This document shows positions 16,454-25,690 of a stretch of DNA of 36,477 nucleotides, piece after piece (positions within the stretch are counted from its first letter, which is position 1; every line of letters begins with the position of its first letter). Position numbers and translations under genes: made by a program. This DNA comes from a virus: positions 1 to 36,477 of the IMG/VR virus record IMGVR_UViG_3300011432_000034. The stretch is one strand, 5' to 3'. The notes below the pieces were generated by a model. It worked only from the letters and a program-made list of their open reading frames with translations. It did not search any database and was not told the DNA's origin.

Positions 16454-16713
16454 AGAAACAGATCCGGATATTAAACCGGGTCATGTCTGGCAAGGTAGAT
16501 TTAAGACCAGAAGATATAAACGAAGCGGCATCGCCTTTCATTGCAGAGTTCTGGTCTAGACAAAAGCTTGCTAAACTAGGCTATGTGGAACCATTTGATC
16601 AATTAGATTGCCTGACAGCCGAAGCATTGCTTACAATCGATGCAGAAATAGATGCAATCAAATCTGAGGAAATGGAAAAGTTGGCCAAAAAAACTGGGCC
16701 AAGAAAACGCTAG
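16405..16713 (+). CDS. Tail assembly chaperone, downstream frameshifted ORF (gpT-like)
   Basis: This ORF is in the -1 frame relative to 16115-16453 and overlaps its end. Its only early start is a TTG without ribosome site; expression as the tail of a fusion is more likely. A -1 slip on GGGAAAG joins residue 107 of the first ORF to GAG at 16435, giving a product of about 199 residues read as 16115-16435 plus 16435-16713. The shifted part is helical (KEIAAALKKQIRILNRV, EFWSRQKLAKLGYV) and ends in basic residues. It would work with the shorter form in coating the tape measure protein. Confidence 0.85.
   Translation: MSLSGYQLGKEIAAALKKQIRILNRVMSGKVDLRPEDINEAASPFIAEFWSRQKLAKLGYVEPFDQLDCLTAEALLTIDAEIDAIKSEEMEKLAKKTGPRKR
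16429..16435 (+). promoter_or_regulatory. Programmed -1 ribosomal frameshift slippery site GGGAAAG
   Basis: In the frame of the upstream ORF the bases read G-GGA-AAG, the X-XXY-YYZ pattern, and the heptamer is the same as that used in lambda genes G and T. After the slip the codons are GGG-AAA-GAG. The site lies in the overlap of the two chaperone ORFs, six codons before the zero-frame stop. Confidence 0.88.
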
Positions 16714-16725
16714 CTGAGGCAGACG

Positions 16726-19362
16726 ATGGCCGAAGAAATTTTAATCCCGGTAAATGTCGATACAAAAGGCGCAGAAAAGGGCTTTGATAAGCTAGAAAAG
16801 TCCACTGAAAAGTCAATCGATCGACTTATCGGTGGATTTAAAACTTTAGCGGCGGTCGCAGTTGCTGCGTTTGCTGGCAGAGAATTGCTTCAGGGGATGA
16901 ATTCGGCAATTAGGGCTGCGGCGGAGCAAGAACAGGCTTTTCAAAATCTCTCTATTGCGCTTAAGAACACAGGAAACTTTTCAAAAGAAGCTGTAGAGGG
17001 CTTTGGAAAGTTAGCTTCAGAATTACAGAAAACATCGGTATTCGCAGACGATGTTATCCTAAATCAAATCGCCCTTGCTCAGCAATTTGGTGTAACAAAT
17101 CAGCAAGCCGAAAAATTAATTCGTGCGGCTGTCGATCTTTCTGCCGCTACCGGCCAGGATTTAAATACATCCGTTGAACAGCTAGGGAAAACGATGTCTG
17201 GAAGCATTGGTCTTCTTGGCAGGAGTAATAAGGAACTTCAGGGCCTTTCGAAGGCTGCTCTGCAATCTGGCGCGGCCATAGATATTCTTGGTAAGAAGTT
17301 TGCAGGGGCCGCTGCGGGACAGATTAAAACATTCAACGGCGCTACTACCCAGCTAGGTCACACATTCGGAGATATGTTAGAAGAAATCGGCAACGTTATA
17401 GTTAAAAATCCAGTGATTATTGGCGCGATAAGCGCTTTGACGAAGGTTATTGAATCACTCACAGCTATTATCGTTGAGAACCAGAGGCCAATCACTGATT
17501 TTGTTTCAACTCTTGTCATAATGGGAATAAAAACTATCCCCTATGTGATCGACGGAATAAAGTTTCTTGGCAACGCATTCTTATTCTTGAGAGAAATAGC
17601 ACTTCAGTTTGGTTTAGTGTTTGCTTCTGTATTGTCTGGTTTACTTGAAATAAAAGCCGTGCGTGCGGTTTTTAAGTTCTTTTTCGATTATTTTAAAGAG
17701 CAGATATTAATCTCGATATCACTTCTTTCTGGACTTCTAGGTGCTTTGGCAAAGATTCCAGGTGCGGGAAAATTTCTTGATCCTATAGTTGAAAAACTAG
17801 ATGGCCTTGGCGGCGCGATAGCTGGCGTCGCAGCTGACGATGCTCTTGGAAAAGTTACTAGTGGTATCGATAAGCTTGGCGTTTCCATGGCCAAGTCTTT
17901 GAATGAATCAGATGATCTTTTCGATTCATTCAATAAAAACGCTGAAAAAGCCAAGTCATTCACAGAAGGTCTAATAGACTCGGTTAAAAACTTTAGTACC
18001 GAATCATCCTCGGCATTTGCTGGTAGTAAGGGCCCACTTCAGATTTCTGATGAATTAAAGGACAAACCAAAAGACAAAGAAGAAAAGAGTCCTAAAAAAG
18101 TTGCCGAGGAAGCTGGCATAAGTATATTTGAAGCAATATCTAAAGGCGGCCAATTCCTAGCCGACACCCTTTCCGGTAAATTCCTTACCGAGATTCAATC
18201 AAGTGTTGAACTTCTAGGCGGATTTCCAAAGCAATTTTCAAAGGCCCTAACCGCACTTCCCGAGACGATCGATAAGCTTACTCAGAGTATACCGAAGGTG
18301 CTTGATAAGCTGTTATCCAAGGCCCCGGCTCTGTTTTCTCGCATAGCAAATTTTTTACCGTTATTTGTAACAACCATCATCGATGCATTTGGAAAGATCG
18401 CAGACATCATTGCAGCCAATGCCCCAAAATTGGCGGGCGCGATTTTGGATGGGATTATAGCCCTTGTTGAAGCGGCACCTATGATCATCGATAAACTCGC
18501 CAAAGGGCTTCCTAAGCTGTTTAGAGTGGTGCTTCAAAAGATACCTGCGCTCATTGGCGCAATCTCACGAGCAATTCCGGCTCTGGTCAGGACATTTGCA
18601 GAAGTCTTGCCTGAGCTAATTGTGGTTCTTATTGAGGAAATGCCAAACATAGTTCAGGCGCTGATAGAGGGAATTATCACTGCAGCTCCTGCAATCGTGT
18701 TTGCTCTGGTCGATGCGCTTATTCTAAAGGGCGGCATATTTAAAATCATCGTGGCACTGATTAAGGCAATTCCTCAGCTTATCATTGCGATTGTTTCAGG
18801 ACTTGCAAATGGGCTTAAGGGAATACTTCCGGGGATATTTGGTAATCTCGGCAAAGCCTTTACTAGCGGCATAAAATTCCCACAACTTTCGCTTCCAAAG
18901 CTTGGGCTCTCAGAAAACCTCAAAGATATCCTGACTGGTAAAAAGTTTGGTGAGGCAATTAAGAAAAAGTTTGATGAGATCATCCAAAAGATTAAAGATG
19001 CCTTATCATTCAAAGTCGGCGGAAAAAAGAACGGTGTCGGAGGGACCATTGGTAAGGTCTTTGGCGGAAGTGACGGACGGGCCTTTGCGACCGGCGGAAC
19101 GATCCCCACAGGATTTCCAAATGATACATTCCCGGCACGCCTAACATCTGGCGAAATGGTTGTTCCTAAGGATGATGTTTCTCGTCTTAGCGATTTTCTT
19201 GACAACCAAAGTAACGGTGGACATGGAATCGACGTCAGAGCGCTTGCCGCAGCTCTTGCGGAGGTTATAAACGCACGTCCTATGCAGGTGTCGGTAGAAA
19301 TCGGAGAACAGCAGCTGGCAACGGCTGTCTTTAATGCAAAGCGCAGAGGGTTTAGGATATGA
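16726..19362 (+). CDS. Tape measure protein
   Basis: This 878-residue protein is the longest in the window. The N-terminal 150 residues are helical and typical (KGFDKLEKSTEKSIDRL, AEQEQAFQNLSIALKNTGNF). Several hydrophobic stretches lie around 235-345, and a very hydrophobic repetitive section (about 550-710) contains IPALIGAISRAIPALV and PELIVVLIEEMPNIVQALI. The C-terminus has the common FATGGTIPTGFPNDTFPARL and LTSGEMVVPKDD motif. The protein sets tail length and may form a membrane channel at DNA entry. By the usual relation of about 1.5 angstrom per residue the tail would be near 130 nm. Confidence 0.93.
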   Translation: MAEEILIPVNVDTKGAEKGFDKLEKSTEKSIDRLIGGFKTLAAVAVAAFAGRELLQGMNSAIRAAAEQEQAFQNLSIALKNTGNFSKEAVEGFGKLASELQKTSVFADDVILNQIALAQQFGVTNQQAEKLIRAAVDLSAATGQDLNTSVEQLGKTMSGSIGLLGRSNKELQGLSKAALQSGAAIDILGKKFAGAAAGQIKTFNGATTQLGHTFGDMLEEIGNVIVKNPVIIGAISALTKVIESLTAIIVENQRPITDFVSTLVIMGIKTIPYVIDGIKFLGNAFLFLREIALQFGLVFASVLSGLLEIKAVRAVFKFFFDYFKEQILISISLLSGLLGALAKIPGAGKFLDPIVEKLDGLGGAIAGVAADDALGKVTSGIDKLGVSMAKSLNESDDLFDSFNKNAEKAKSFTEGLIDSVKNFSTESSSAFAGSKGPLQISDELKDKPKDKEEKSPKKVAEEAGISIFEAISKGGQFLADTLSGKFLTEIQSSVELLGGFPKQFSKALTALPETIDKLTQSIPKVLDKLLSKAPALFSRIANFLPLFVTTIIDAFGKIADIIAANAPKLAGAILDGIIALVEAAPMIIDKLAKGLPKLFRVVLQKIPALIGAISRAIPALVRTFAEVLPELIVVLIEEMPNIVQALIEGIITAAPAIVFALVDALILKGGIFKIIVALIKAIPQLIIAIVSGLANGLKGILPGIFGNLGKAFTSGIKFPQLSLPKLGLSENLKDILTGKKFGEAIKKKFDEIIQKIKDALSFKVGGKKNGVGGTIGKVFGGSDGRAFATGGTIPTGFPNDTFPARLTSGEMVVPKDDVSRLSDFLDNQSNGGHGIDVRALAAALAEVINARPMQVSVEIGEQQLATAVFNAKRRGFRI

Positions 19363-20483
19363 GTACTATTTACACCTGTGCTGAGGATTATTTAGACAGC
19401 GCAACGCGAACAGTGTCGTCTGAGGACAGCGAATTTCCCGACTCTAACCTCTATGATCAATCGATTCGTGGCAAGGTTTGGCGCTCGGCCGGGTATTTTG
19501 TCATTACTTCTGCCAACAAGGGCATTGTATTTAATATAGGAGCTGGCGACGTAACAGCAAACATTGCCGAGGCTTCCTATACAAACATCACGACATTTCT
19601 AGCCGCTGTTGTAACAGCGCTAAATGCGGCAGCTGCCGGGACTTATACGGCAACTCAAAATGCTACAACTAAAAAGATAGTTCTCACTAAAAGCGCAGGT
19701 ACATTTAGCCTGCTATGGACCGACGCAGGCTCTACGGCCGCTGATGTCTTGGGTTTTGATACTGGAGCAGACGATACCGGCGCTCTAACATATACGGCTG
19801 ATGTTGTCCGTATTCACACCGAAGAATGGATCAAATGGGACTTAGGAGCGTCTTCTAACCCAGATATTTTTATTGCGATCGGGAAAAAGAGTCAGGCCAT
19901 TAAAATAAGTGAGTCGGCAACCTTAAAGCTGCAGGGCAATAGTTCCGACTCTTGGGCGTCCCCCTTATACGAGCAAACGCTTACCTATGATGAACTTGCA
20001 ATCATGGATATCAAAACCTCTGGCGATGAAGGGTTGCATAGTTCTGCGCTTCGCTACTGGCGACTCTCGATTATAGACAAGGCCAATTCAAATGGGTACG
20101 TGGAGCTCTCCAACGTTTATTTGGGCGAGTACTACGCACCAAGCCAAGGTGTTCCTCAATTTCCCATAAGTTGGTCTGGCATAGATTATTCTAGTAAGAA
20201 TAGATTTCAATCTGGCGCGCAATCGGCGATTAGGAGAAATCGCTCGGAGGGGTTTAGTGTCAAGTGGTTTGCGCTGACCAATACAGAAAAAGAACAATTT
20301 GATTCGTTTAACCTGGATGTTGGCGACTCTAAACCGCTCTATCTAGTTATGGACCCTGATGCGGTATTTAGTTCATCTCAGAATTACAGCGTGCGGTATG
20401 TGAAGTTTAATCAGCCAATGTCTATGAGTTTAGATCTTCCGGGGAAGTGGTCCTCTGATTGGTCATTAGAGGAAATGACATGA
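19359..20483 (+). CDS. Distal tail / minor tail protein with inserted module
   Basis: The 374-residue protein overlaps the tape measure stop (ATGA). Residues 1-46 and 150-250 look like one beta-sandwich of discoidin-like type (WRSAGY then EEWIKWDLGASSNPDIFIAI and KISESATLKLQGN). Residues 47-148 are an inserted module starting FVITSANKGIVF and ending DTGALTYTADV, clearly related to the module in the major tail protein. The C-terminal part (IRRNRSEGFSVKWFALTNTE) resembles phage distal tail proteins. It probably forms the ring at the tail tip. Confidence 0.65.
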   Translation: MSTIYTCAEDYLDSATRTVSSEDSEFPDSNLYDQSIRGKVWRSAGYFVITSANKGIVFNIGAGDVTANIAEASYTNITTFLAAVVTALNAAAAGTYTATQNATTKKIVLTKSAGTFSLLWTDAGSTAADVLGFDTGADDTGALTYTADVVRIHTEEWIKWDLGASSNPDIFIAIGKKSQAIKISESATLKLQGNSSDSWASPLYEQTLTYDELAIMDIKTSGDEGLHSSALRYWRLSIIDKANSNGYVELSNVYLGEYYAPSQGVPQFPISWSGIDYSSKNRFQSGAQSAIRRNRSEGFSVKWFALTNTEKEQFDSFNLDVGDSKPLYLVMDPDAVFSSSQNYSVRYVKFNQPMSMSLDLPGKWSSDWSLEEMT

Positions 20484-20971
20484 CTTGGAGTGTTTATGGA
20501 AAGCCCTATGCAGCTGATTCTGATCTTACTGATACCAGCATATTCCAGCCGCTAAAGTTTGATTACCCTGTTGTACTTAAAGCTGTCCGTGTGTGGCTTA
20601 TCGTCATGGGAAGCCCTACTTTTACAAGCCTTTCAATGAAGATCTATACGGATGATGCCGAGCAAGCGACAAGAACGCCTAATGTTTTGCTTCATACGTC
20701 TACCAATTCGCCAACAAAGGCTGAGTTGATTACCCTTAACCATGGGATAAAAGAAACTTATTTTGAGTTTTCAAACCCAAACCTAGCTGCAGAAACCTAT
20801 TACAACTTTGTAATTAACGCCTCTGGTTATAGCGGTGCATCCGATAGTTCGCATCTCGCCTGGCGTATCGATTGGCCAGATCCCATCTACACGGACGGTG
20901 TAACCGAGGGAAGCATCGCTACCTATCCGCTCTCGATCTATCCGATATTTGCGAGGTTTAACGAAGCATGA
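20480..20971 (+). CDS. Hypothetical tail-tip protein, 163 aa
   Basis: The ATG at 20480 overlaps the previous stop (ATGA) and has AGAGGA seven bases upstream; a TTG start at 20459 is less likely. The protein is beta-rich with YPVVLKAVRVWLIVMGSPTF and ETYYNFVINASGY, resembling carbohydrate-binding or jelly-roll-type strands in phage tail accessory proteins. I found no catalytic motif. It lies between distal tail and hub genes, so a tip or adsorption role is plausible. It overlaps the next gene by 4 bases. Confidence 0.55.
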   Translation: MTWSVYGKPYAADSDLTDTSIFQPLKFDYPVVLKAVRVWLIVMGSPTFTSLSMKIYTDDAEQATRTPNVLLHTSTNSPTKAELITLNHGIKETYFEFSNPNLAAETYYNFVINASGYSGASDSSHLAWRIDWPDPIYTDGVTEGSIATYPLSIYPIFARFNEA

Positions 20972-23103
20972 CCTACGCAACCAATATTGAAAAAGACAAT
21001 ATTGAAATCAACTATCTCGTTCGTCTCGGATGTAGATTTACATTTTCATCGTCATGGACGCTTGTCAGTGGCACTAGCTATTATGTGACCGATTGGGACG
21101 ATAGGCCCGTCGATAACGTTCGCTGGACCGTTTCTGACGTTTTACAGCCATGGACCATACGCCCAGCTGCATCGTATAGCGCTCTTAGCGCTACAGTGAG
21201 CGGGATGCAATTTAATGGTGTATTTCATGACCAAAAAGAAAAAAAGCTTTATTTATTTTTGATTGGCGGGAGTAATCCTAACACGGCCGGTGTTGAAATG
21301 TATGGAGAACGCCTTTACTTCTTTTCGACAAAACACGTTGGCTTTCACCTCAAACCTGATAATTCAGCTTACGCCGACGTTCAATATCAAGGGACGCTAA
21401 GTAATGTTCCTGAAATAGTATCCTCAACTAATGAGGTTATTTATGGATTTGTGCCGTCCCAATCTGGAACCATTACCGTAAATAATGACGATGGATATTT
21501 GTCCTCTAATTTTTTCACTGGTTCAGTATCTAATTGTATGTTTGAAATTTACAGGGTTGTTGGAACGTTTAGTTCAGAAAACACTCAGCTTTGCTTTAAG
21601 GGATTCACTAGAAATGTCTCATATAACGAGACAGACGTAACCATTAACTATATGGATGCGTCATTGCTTTTAGATAATTCAATAAATGGCATACTCGCAA
21701 AGGGTGGATCAACCGCACAACCAGACGCGGTAGATCAATATTTAAGATCTCCTATTTGCGGGGAATTAAGCAGGCAGCTTGGAATTGTCTCCTCATCGTA
21801 TGATGCAAGCAAGGCAAATACCACAAATAGAAATTGGAGTTTTGGCCAGCGCTTTTCACCAGCGCAAGGGACCGGTGGAAATAATCAGCGCGCAAAGTAT
21901 GAAACAACAGATGCTTCTGTGGGGTCTAACACAACGACTAGGACCTACCTTGACAGCCTTACCGGCCTTGAGGTTGGTACATGGCTTTTAAAAAACTCAA
22001 CAACAACGGCAACCTATGAAGTGACAGCGATTGGAGCTGATTATATAGACCACACAGCCCTTGCCGCTCCGTTAGGCACAACTGATTATTTTCAAAAATC
22101 AAAAACACAGGCCATTTACATTTTTGAGAAATCAACCGGAACAACCTATACAGTTCCCTATTCAGAACTGAGTACGAATAGCGATAACACTGCTAGCGTC
22201 ACCTTAAAAACGAGTGCAGAGACAACGCTTGGAATGACTGATTTTATTCATCCAGAAGATTGTCTCGTATATGCGACGGTTCAGGTCGGGGTTGGAAGAT
22301 GCTTATTTCCATCGACAGGGGCAATGCTTGGATCTGTCAATAGCACAACAAACTACAATGATAACCCCGTCCAGGTCATCTATGAATTGCTTTTCCAAGC
22401 AGGGTTTTATGACAATGAGGACTATTACGACACCGACAGTTTTGAAGCGGTGTCTGCGGCTATTGATATAACAATTTCCGCAGCGAATCCGAGAAATGCT
22501 TACGATAGTTCGCGTTCTACCTACAGGGAAGTTCTCGCTAAGGTCTGCGAAACAGCAATGCTCAAAGTCTTTATGAAAAACGGCAAGTGGTTTGTTGATA
22601 TGATTGAGCCGCTTGGCTCTGCTGATTATTCAATTGGCATTGAAAACGTTCGAGATGGCATGTCATACGATATTATAGGAGAGGAAATCGTCCAGGAAAC
22701 GATAGTTAGATATAACTTTGGTGAGGTTAACGAAATAAATGAGAATACAGAGCATTACAGCTATGTTTCATCAGAAAACTCTGTAACAGAGGCTTTGAAT
22801 AACAATACGAAGTCTTTAACTCTTGATCTTTATTTGAGTGACGAAACAATCTCCCAAACTGTCTGCGATCGTTACAATTACCTTTTTTCCTATCCTGTTG
22901 GAACGCTTACTCTGGAATTTGACCTTTCAAAAATAGATATAAATCTAGGCGATGTAATTGAGGTTAGAACTGAAGGTTTTGGCGAATTGCCTTTTTCTTC
23001 TGACAAAAAGTTTTCGGTTGTTTCAATACGCGAAAAGTCAGACTCTATAACAGTAGAATTATTTGACCAGCGTGGAATCGAAGAAAACTCAGGGAGTTGG
23101 TAA
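20968..23103 (+). CDS. Tail hub / tail-associated protein
   Basis: This 711-residue protein starts at a coupled ATG. It carries VTINYMDASLLLDNSINGILAKG in the middle and a C-terminal section SYDIIGEEIVQETIVRYNFGEV, followed by LEFDLSKIDINLGDVIEVRTEGFG and SVVSIREKSDSITVELFDQ. The last segment, a strand pair that closes a hub-like domain, is common in baseplate or tail-tip proteins. No peptidoglycan hydrolase motif was found. It probably forms the central tip under the tube. It ends directly before the fibre gene with no gap. Confidence 0.65.
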   Translation: MTYATNIEKDNIEINYLVRLGCRFTFSSSWTLVSGTSYYVTDWDDRPVDNVRWTVSDVLQPWTIRPAASYSALSATVSGMQFNGVFHDQKEKKLYLFLIGGSNPNTAGVEMYGERLYFFSTKHVGFHLKPDNSAYADVQYQGTLSNVPEIVSSTNEVIYGFVPSQSGTITVNNDDGYLSSNFFTGSVSNCMFEIYRVVGTFSSENTQLCFKGFTRNVSYNETDVTINYMDASLLLDNSINGILAKGGSTAQPDAVDQYLRSPICGELSRQLGIVSSSYDASKANTTNRNWSFGQRFSPAQGTGGNNQRAKYETTDASVGSNTTTRTYLDSLTGLEVGTWLLKNSTTTATYEVTAIGADYIDHTALAAPLGTTDYFQKSKTQAIYIFEKSTGTTYTVPYSELSTNSDNTASVTLKTSAETTLGMTDFIHPEDCLVYATVQVGVGRCLFPSTGAMLGSVNSTTNYNDNPVQVIYELLFQAGFYDNEDYYDTDSFEAVSAAIDITISAANPRNAYDSSRSTYREVLAKVCETAMLKVFMKNGKWFVDMIEPLGSADYSIGIENVRDGMSYDIIGEEIVQETIVRYNFGEVNEINENTEHYSYVSSENSVTEALNNNTKSLTLDLYLSDETISQTVCDRYNYLFSYPVGTLTLEFDLSKIDINLGDVIEVRTEGFGELPFSSDKKFSVVSIREKSDSITVELFDQRGIEENSGSW

Positions 23104-24219
23104 ATGAGCATTAGAAAATATGACTTTACAAGTGTTGGGGTTGAAACGGGAACGGCGCCGACTAACACCGAACCAAGCGCAAGCACTGATCTAGCAACGA
23201 AGAACTACGTTGATACTTACGCGGTTTTAATTGCTGGCGCCCAAAGCGTAACCGGGGCCAAAACATTCACCGACAACGTTTCAATTGATAACCAAAAAGA
23301 ACTAAGATTCTACGAAACGGACGCGAACGGAACCAATTACATTGGGATCAAAGCGCCTGCATCGGTTACCGCCGATAAGACATTTATACTTCCGAACGGT
23401 GATGGTTCAGCGTCGCAGGTTCTTGGGACTAACGGTAGTTTGCAGCTTCAGTGGCAGACCGTGGCGACGGTGGAATCAACTATTGATGCAGCGGCTGGCA
23501 CATCTGGGGTAACCCTGACAACCGCCGACGAAAGTATTCACGTCTTTACACCTTCAACGGCAATTACAGTTAAGCTTGACAACAGTTTCACGGCGGGCCG
23601 CGTTATTCATTTATATAACGATGGAACAAATGATATCACGCTAACCGCTAATGACAACTCAACAATAAGAACTATTTATAGAAAAACATGCGGCATTGTG
23701 GCCTGTAAATCTTCAACCCCAACAACTAACACCAGTTGGCTTGGCTTAAATAAAGTTGTATCAGGTCCAATCGTAAGAACGTCAGATTATACAGTCACTA
23801 ACTTCGGCTCTGTTGCGAACACCTTCATTTCTGAAAGGCGCGACGGGAAAATACTTGAGCTTGAAGGAAGATTTACAGCCGGAACAATTGCCGCATCGGT
23901 TCAATCAATCGATATAAGATCAGGAATAACCGTAGAAACCGACTTCTACACGCCTTCAGGGACCTTGGCGAACACGTCAATTTTGGGAATGTTTTATTCA
24001 ATGAGAAATAGCGCTGGCAATATCTATTCAGGTGATAACGGCGGCGCATTGTTTTTTGACGGTTCCGACACTAATTCAATTTTCTTTGCAATTTCAAGCG
24101 GTGGTTCGGCGCTACAATTCACGAAAACCGCTGGAGTGGGTAACTTTGCCGGCAACAACAGCGGCATTTCGTTTTGGTGTAGGTTTCACGTTAATGAGTG
24201 GGAAGAATTTTCAGGATGA
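23104..24219 (+). CDS. Tail fibre / receptor-binding protein
   Basis: The 371-residue protein contains TDLATKNYVDTYA (28-40), a motif common in phage tail fibres, followed by beta-rich sections. GAKTFTDNVSIDNQKEL and LPNGDGSASQVLGTNGSLQLQW belong to a frequent fibre shaft type. A trimeric-looking body with a phase of Thr, Ala and Asn follows, and the C-terminus (ISFWCRFHVNEWEEFSG) is probably the tip. It is the second fibre candidate, with the leftward gene at 327-2186. The start follows the previous stop after one base. Confidence 0.7.
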   Translation: MSIRKYDFTSVGVETGTAPTNTEPSASTDLATKNYVDTYAVLIAGAQSVTGAKTFTDNVSIDNQKELRFYETDANGTNYIGIKAPASVTADKTFILPNGDGSASQVLGTNGSLQLQWQTVATVESTIDAAAGTSGVTLTTADESIHVFTPSTAITVKLDNSFTAGRVIHLYNDGTNDITLTANDNSTIRTIYRKTCGIVACKSSTPTTNTSWLGLNKVVSGPIVRTSDYTVTNFGSVANTFISERRDGKILELEGRFTAGTIAASVQSIDIRSGITVETDFYTPSGTLANTSILGMFYSMRNSAGNIYSGDNGGALFFDGSDTNSIFFAISSGGSALQFTKTAGVGNFAGNNSGISFWCRFHVNEWEEFSG

Positions 24220-25157
24220 AAAAACATCTTACAATTTTGTGTTTTTTGCTAGTAGCTTGCGGCACTGAGAAAAACGACGCGACGCGCACGCGGGATGATT
24301 TCCCGGATCTTATAGAGCAAAAAGGGGTTTACCTTGAGAAAGCAGGAACCGTCCAAGACAAATACGGATGGATCGAAACAGAAGAATGTGACGCGCTTTT
24401 ATTTACCGGACTTTCCATGTCAGCCGGGCTCAAAGGAGTTGAAATTGAAAAAGGGCGCGACGATTCTGGACGTTGGAACAGACGGCCGCAGGGCGGTTGT
24501 TACGGTGGCTTATTAAAAGAAACCGGCTCAAACTTTAATAAGACCAATCCTAATTCAAACTTGCTAGCCGGAACAATCTCCCGCGACATGCTCATTGGCC
24601 TAATGTGGGGTGCTTGGGCAACGGGCAAGCAATATATACTAGATGACCTTTACGACTACGGAAAATCTCATAACTGGAAAATGGGAGACGGGGATATTGA
24701 TACCGTTTATTTCACGCCGAACATGATCAATACGCTTCGGATATTAATTGGCAAGGACGACAATATTCCTGAAATATGGGTAGACCCAAGAAAAGACCAT
24801 CAGCGTCACGTTGTCGCACTAAACATTATCCTTCGCGGCGAGGTTGAAAAAAACATTAGAGATGACCAACTTAGCGTCTTAAAAAAGATGGCTAAAGCAC
24901 AACCCAAAAATGCTCTTTTTCGCTATGGAGTCCATAGGTTTACCGATGGCGACCAATCAGCTGCTATTGAAATACTTAGGGACCAAAACCTCTGTCCGGC
25001 TAAGCGCCTGCCAAACACTAGCGAAAGGTGTACTCGCTGGCTTTGGGAACGCCGTGAATGGTCCGATAACTGGGAGCCTTGCCCCAAAGAAAAAAGAACC
25101 CATTCCGGAATGGACTGCGCTTTTTTGATCAGCCTACTAGAAAACTCCCTCCTATGA
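24216..25157 (+). CDS. Lipoprotein of unknown function, 313 aa
   Basis: The ATG at 24216 overlaps the fibre stop. The first 20 residues are a clear lipoprotein signal: two lysines, a hydrophobic run and the lipobox LVAC-G at the cleavage site. Gly after Cys favours the outer membrane. The mature part has several Cys (ECDALLF, GGCYGGLL, RCTRWLWERREW, EPCPKEKR) and no recognised domain. It lies between tail fibre and lysis genes, where some phages carry superinfection-exclusion or lysis accessory lipoproteins; that function is only a guess. It overlaps the following gene (ATGA). Confidence 0.65.
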   Translation: MKKHLTILCFLLVACGTEKNDATRTRDDFPDLIEQKGVYLEKAGTVQDKYGWIETEECDALLFTGLSMSAGLKGVEIEKGRDDSGRWNRRPQGGCYGGLLKETGSNFNKTNPNSNLLAGTISRDMLIGLMWGAWATGKQYILDDLYDYGKSHNWKMGDGDIDTVYFTPNMINTLRILIGKDDNIPEIWVDPRKDHQRHVVALNIILRGEVEKNIRDDQLSVLKKMAKAQPKNALFRYGVHRFTDGDQSAAIEILRDQNLCPAKRLPNTSERCTRWLWERREWSDNWEPCPKEKRTHSGMDCAFLISLLENSLL

Positions 25158-25411
25158 GCGATACAATAGAGGCAGATAACCCGGAATGGAAAACCATGAC
25201 TGATCATCAAGGCCCTGAATGGCGTGAGTGCTCTATGTTCGTTTTGGACAAGCTAAGAAGCATCGACGAAACGACACAAGCGCTTTTGAAAAATCAGGGA
25301 GCAATGAAGACCGAAGTAGCCGTTATCAAAGCCAAGGCGGCCACGGCCGGCGGTCTAGCTAGCGCTTTATTACTCGGTGCGGTAGAATTGTTTAAATACT
25401 TCGCCAAATAA
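25154..25411 (+). CDS. Small membrane protein, possible holin/XhlA-like
   Basis: The 85-residue protein starts at a coupled ATG. A polar, helical N-terminal part (ECSMFVLDKLRSIDETTQALL) is followed by one C-terminal hydrophobic helix with a Lys end (AGGLASALLLGAVELFKYFAK). This topology resembles XhlA-type phage proteins that act with a holin and endolysin. It lies four genes before the endolysin. No sequence homology could be verified. Confidence 0.6.
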   Translation: MSDTIEADNPEWKTMTDHQGPEWRECSMFVLDKLRSIDETTQALLKNQGAMKTEVAVIKAKAATAGGLASALLLGAVELFKYFAK

Positions 25412-25423
25412 TAGGAGCAAGAC

Positions 25424-25690
25424 ATGGACGTCAAGAACACACTTGAAATTTTCGATCTTCTTATCAACGCATGTGAAAAAGCTGCAGCCGCTAAAGCTAA
25501 TGACGGCAAAATCTCAGCCTATGAAGCCCTTGAGATGGTTGTATCGTCATCTGGTGATCTGATGAATGCCTACAAAGATGCAGATCAAGTGGTTGCCGAG
25601 ATGAAAGACATCGACCTTGAGGAAGCCAAGCAATTGGGCGCTAAGGGTTTGATGCTTAAGGATGCGATTGTAAAACTGGTTAAAGCATGA
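25424..25690 (+). CDS. Small helical hypothetical protein, 88 aa
   Basis: AGGAG lies six bases ahead of the ATG. The protein is almost wholly helical and acidic, with NDGKISAYEALEMV around residues 27-40. This looks like the second half of an EF-hand loop (D, G, I, S, E at the right spacing), but the first ligands are missing. It belongs to the lysis block between membrane-protein genes and overlaps the next ORF as ATGA. No family recognised. Confidence 0.6.
   Translation: MDVKNTLEIFDLLINACEKAAAAKANDGKISAYEALEMVVSSSGDLMNAYKDADQVVAEMKDIDLEEAKQLGAKGLMLKDAIVKLVKA

Noticed and set aside
18312-18320. TTATCCAAG resembling a DnaA box in the tape measure gene
   Set aside because: Two mismatches to TTATCCACA; expected by chance and far from replication genes.
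18774-19205. Long antisense ORF of 143 codons inside the tape measure gene
   Set aside because: It lies opposite a strongly coding frame, has a Ser/Pro/Arg-rich shadow composition and no ribosome site.
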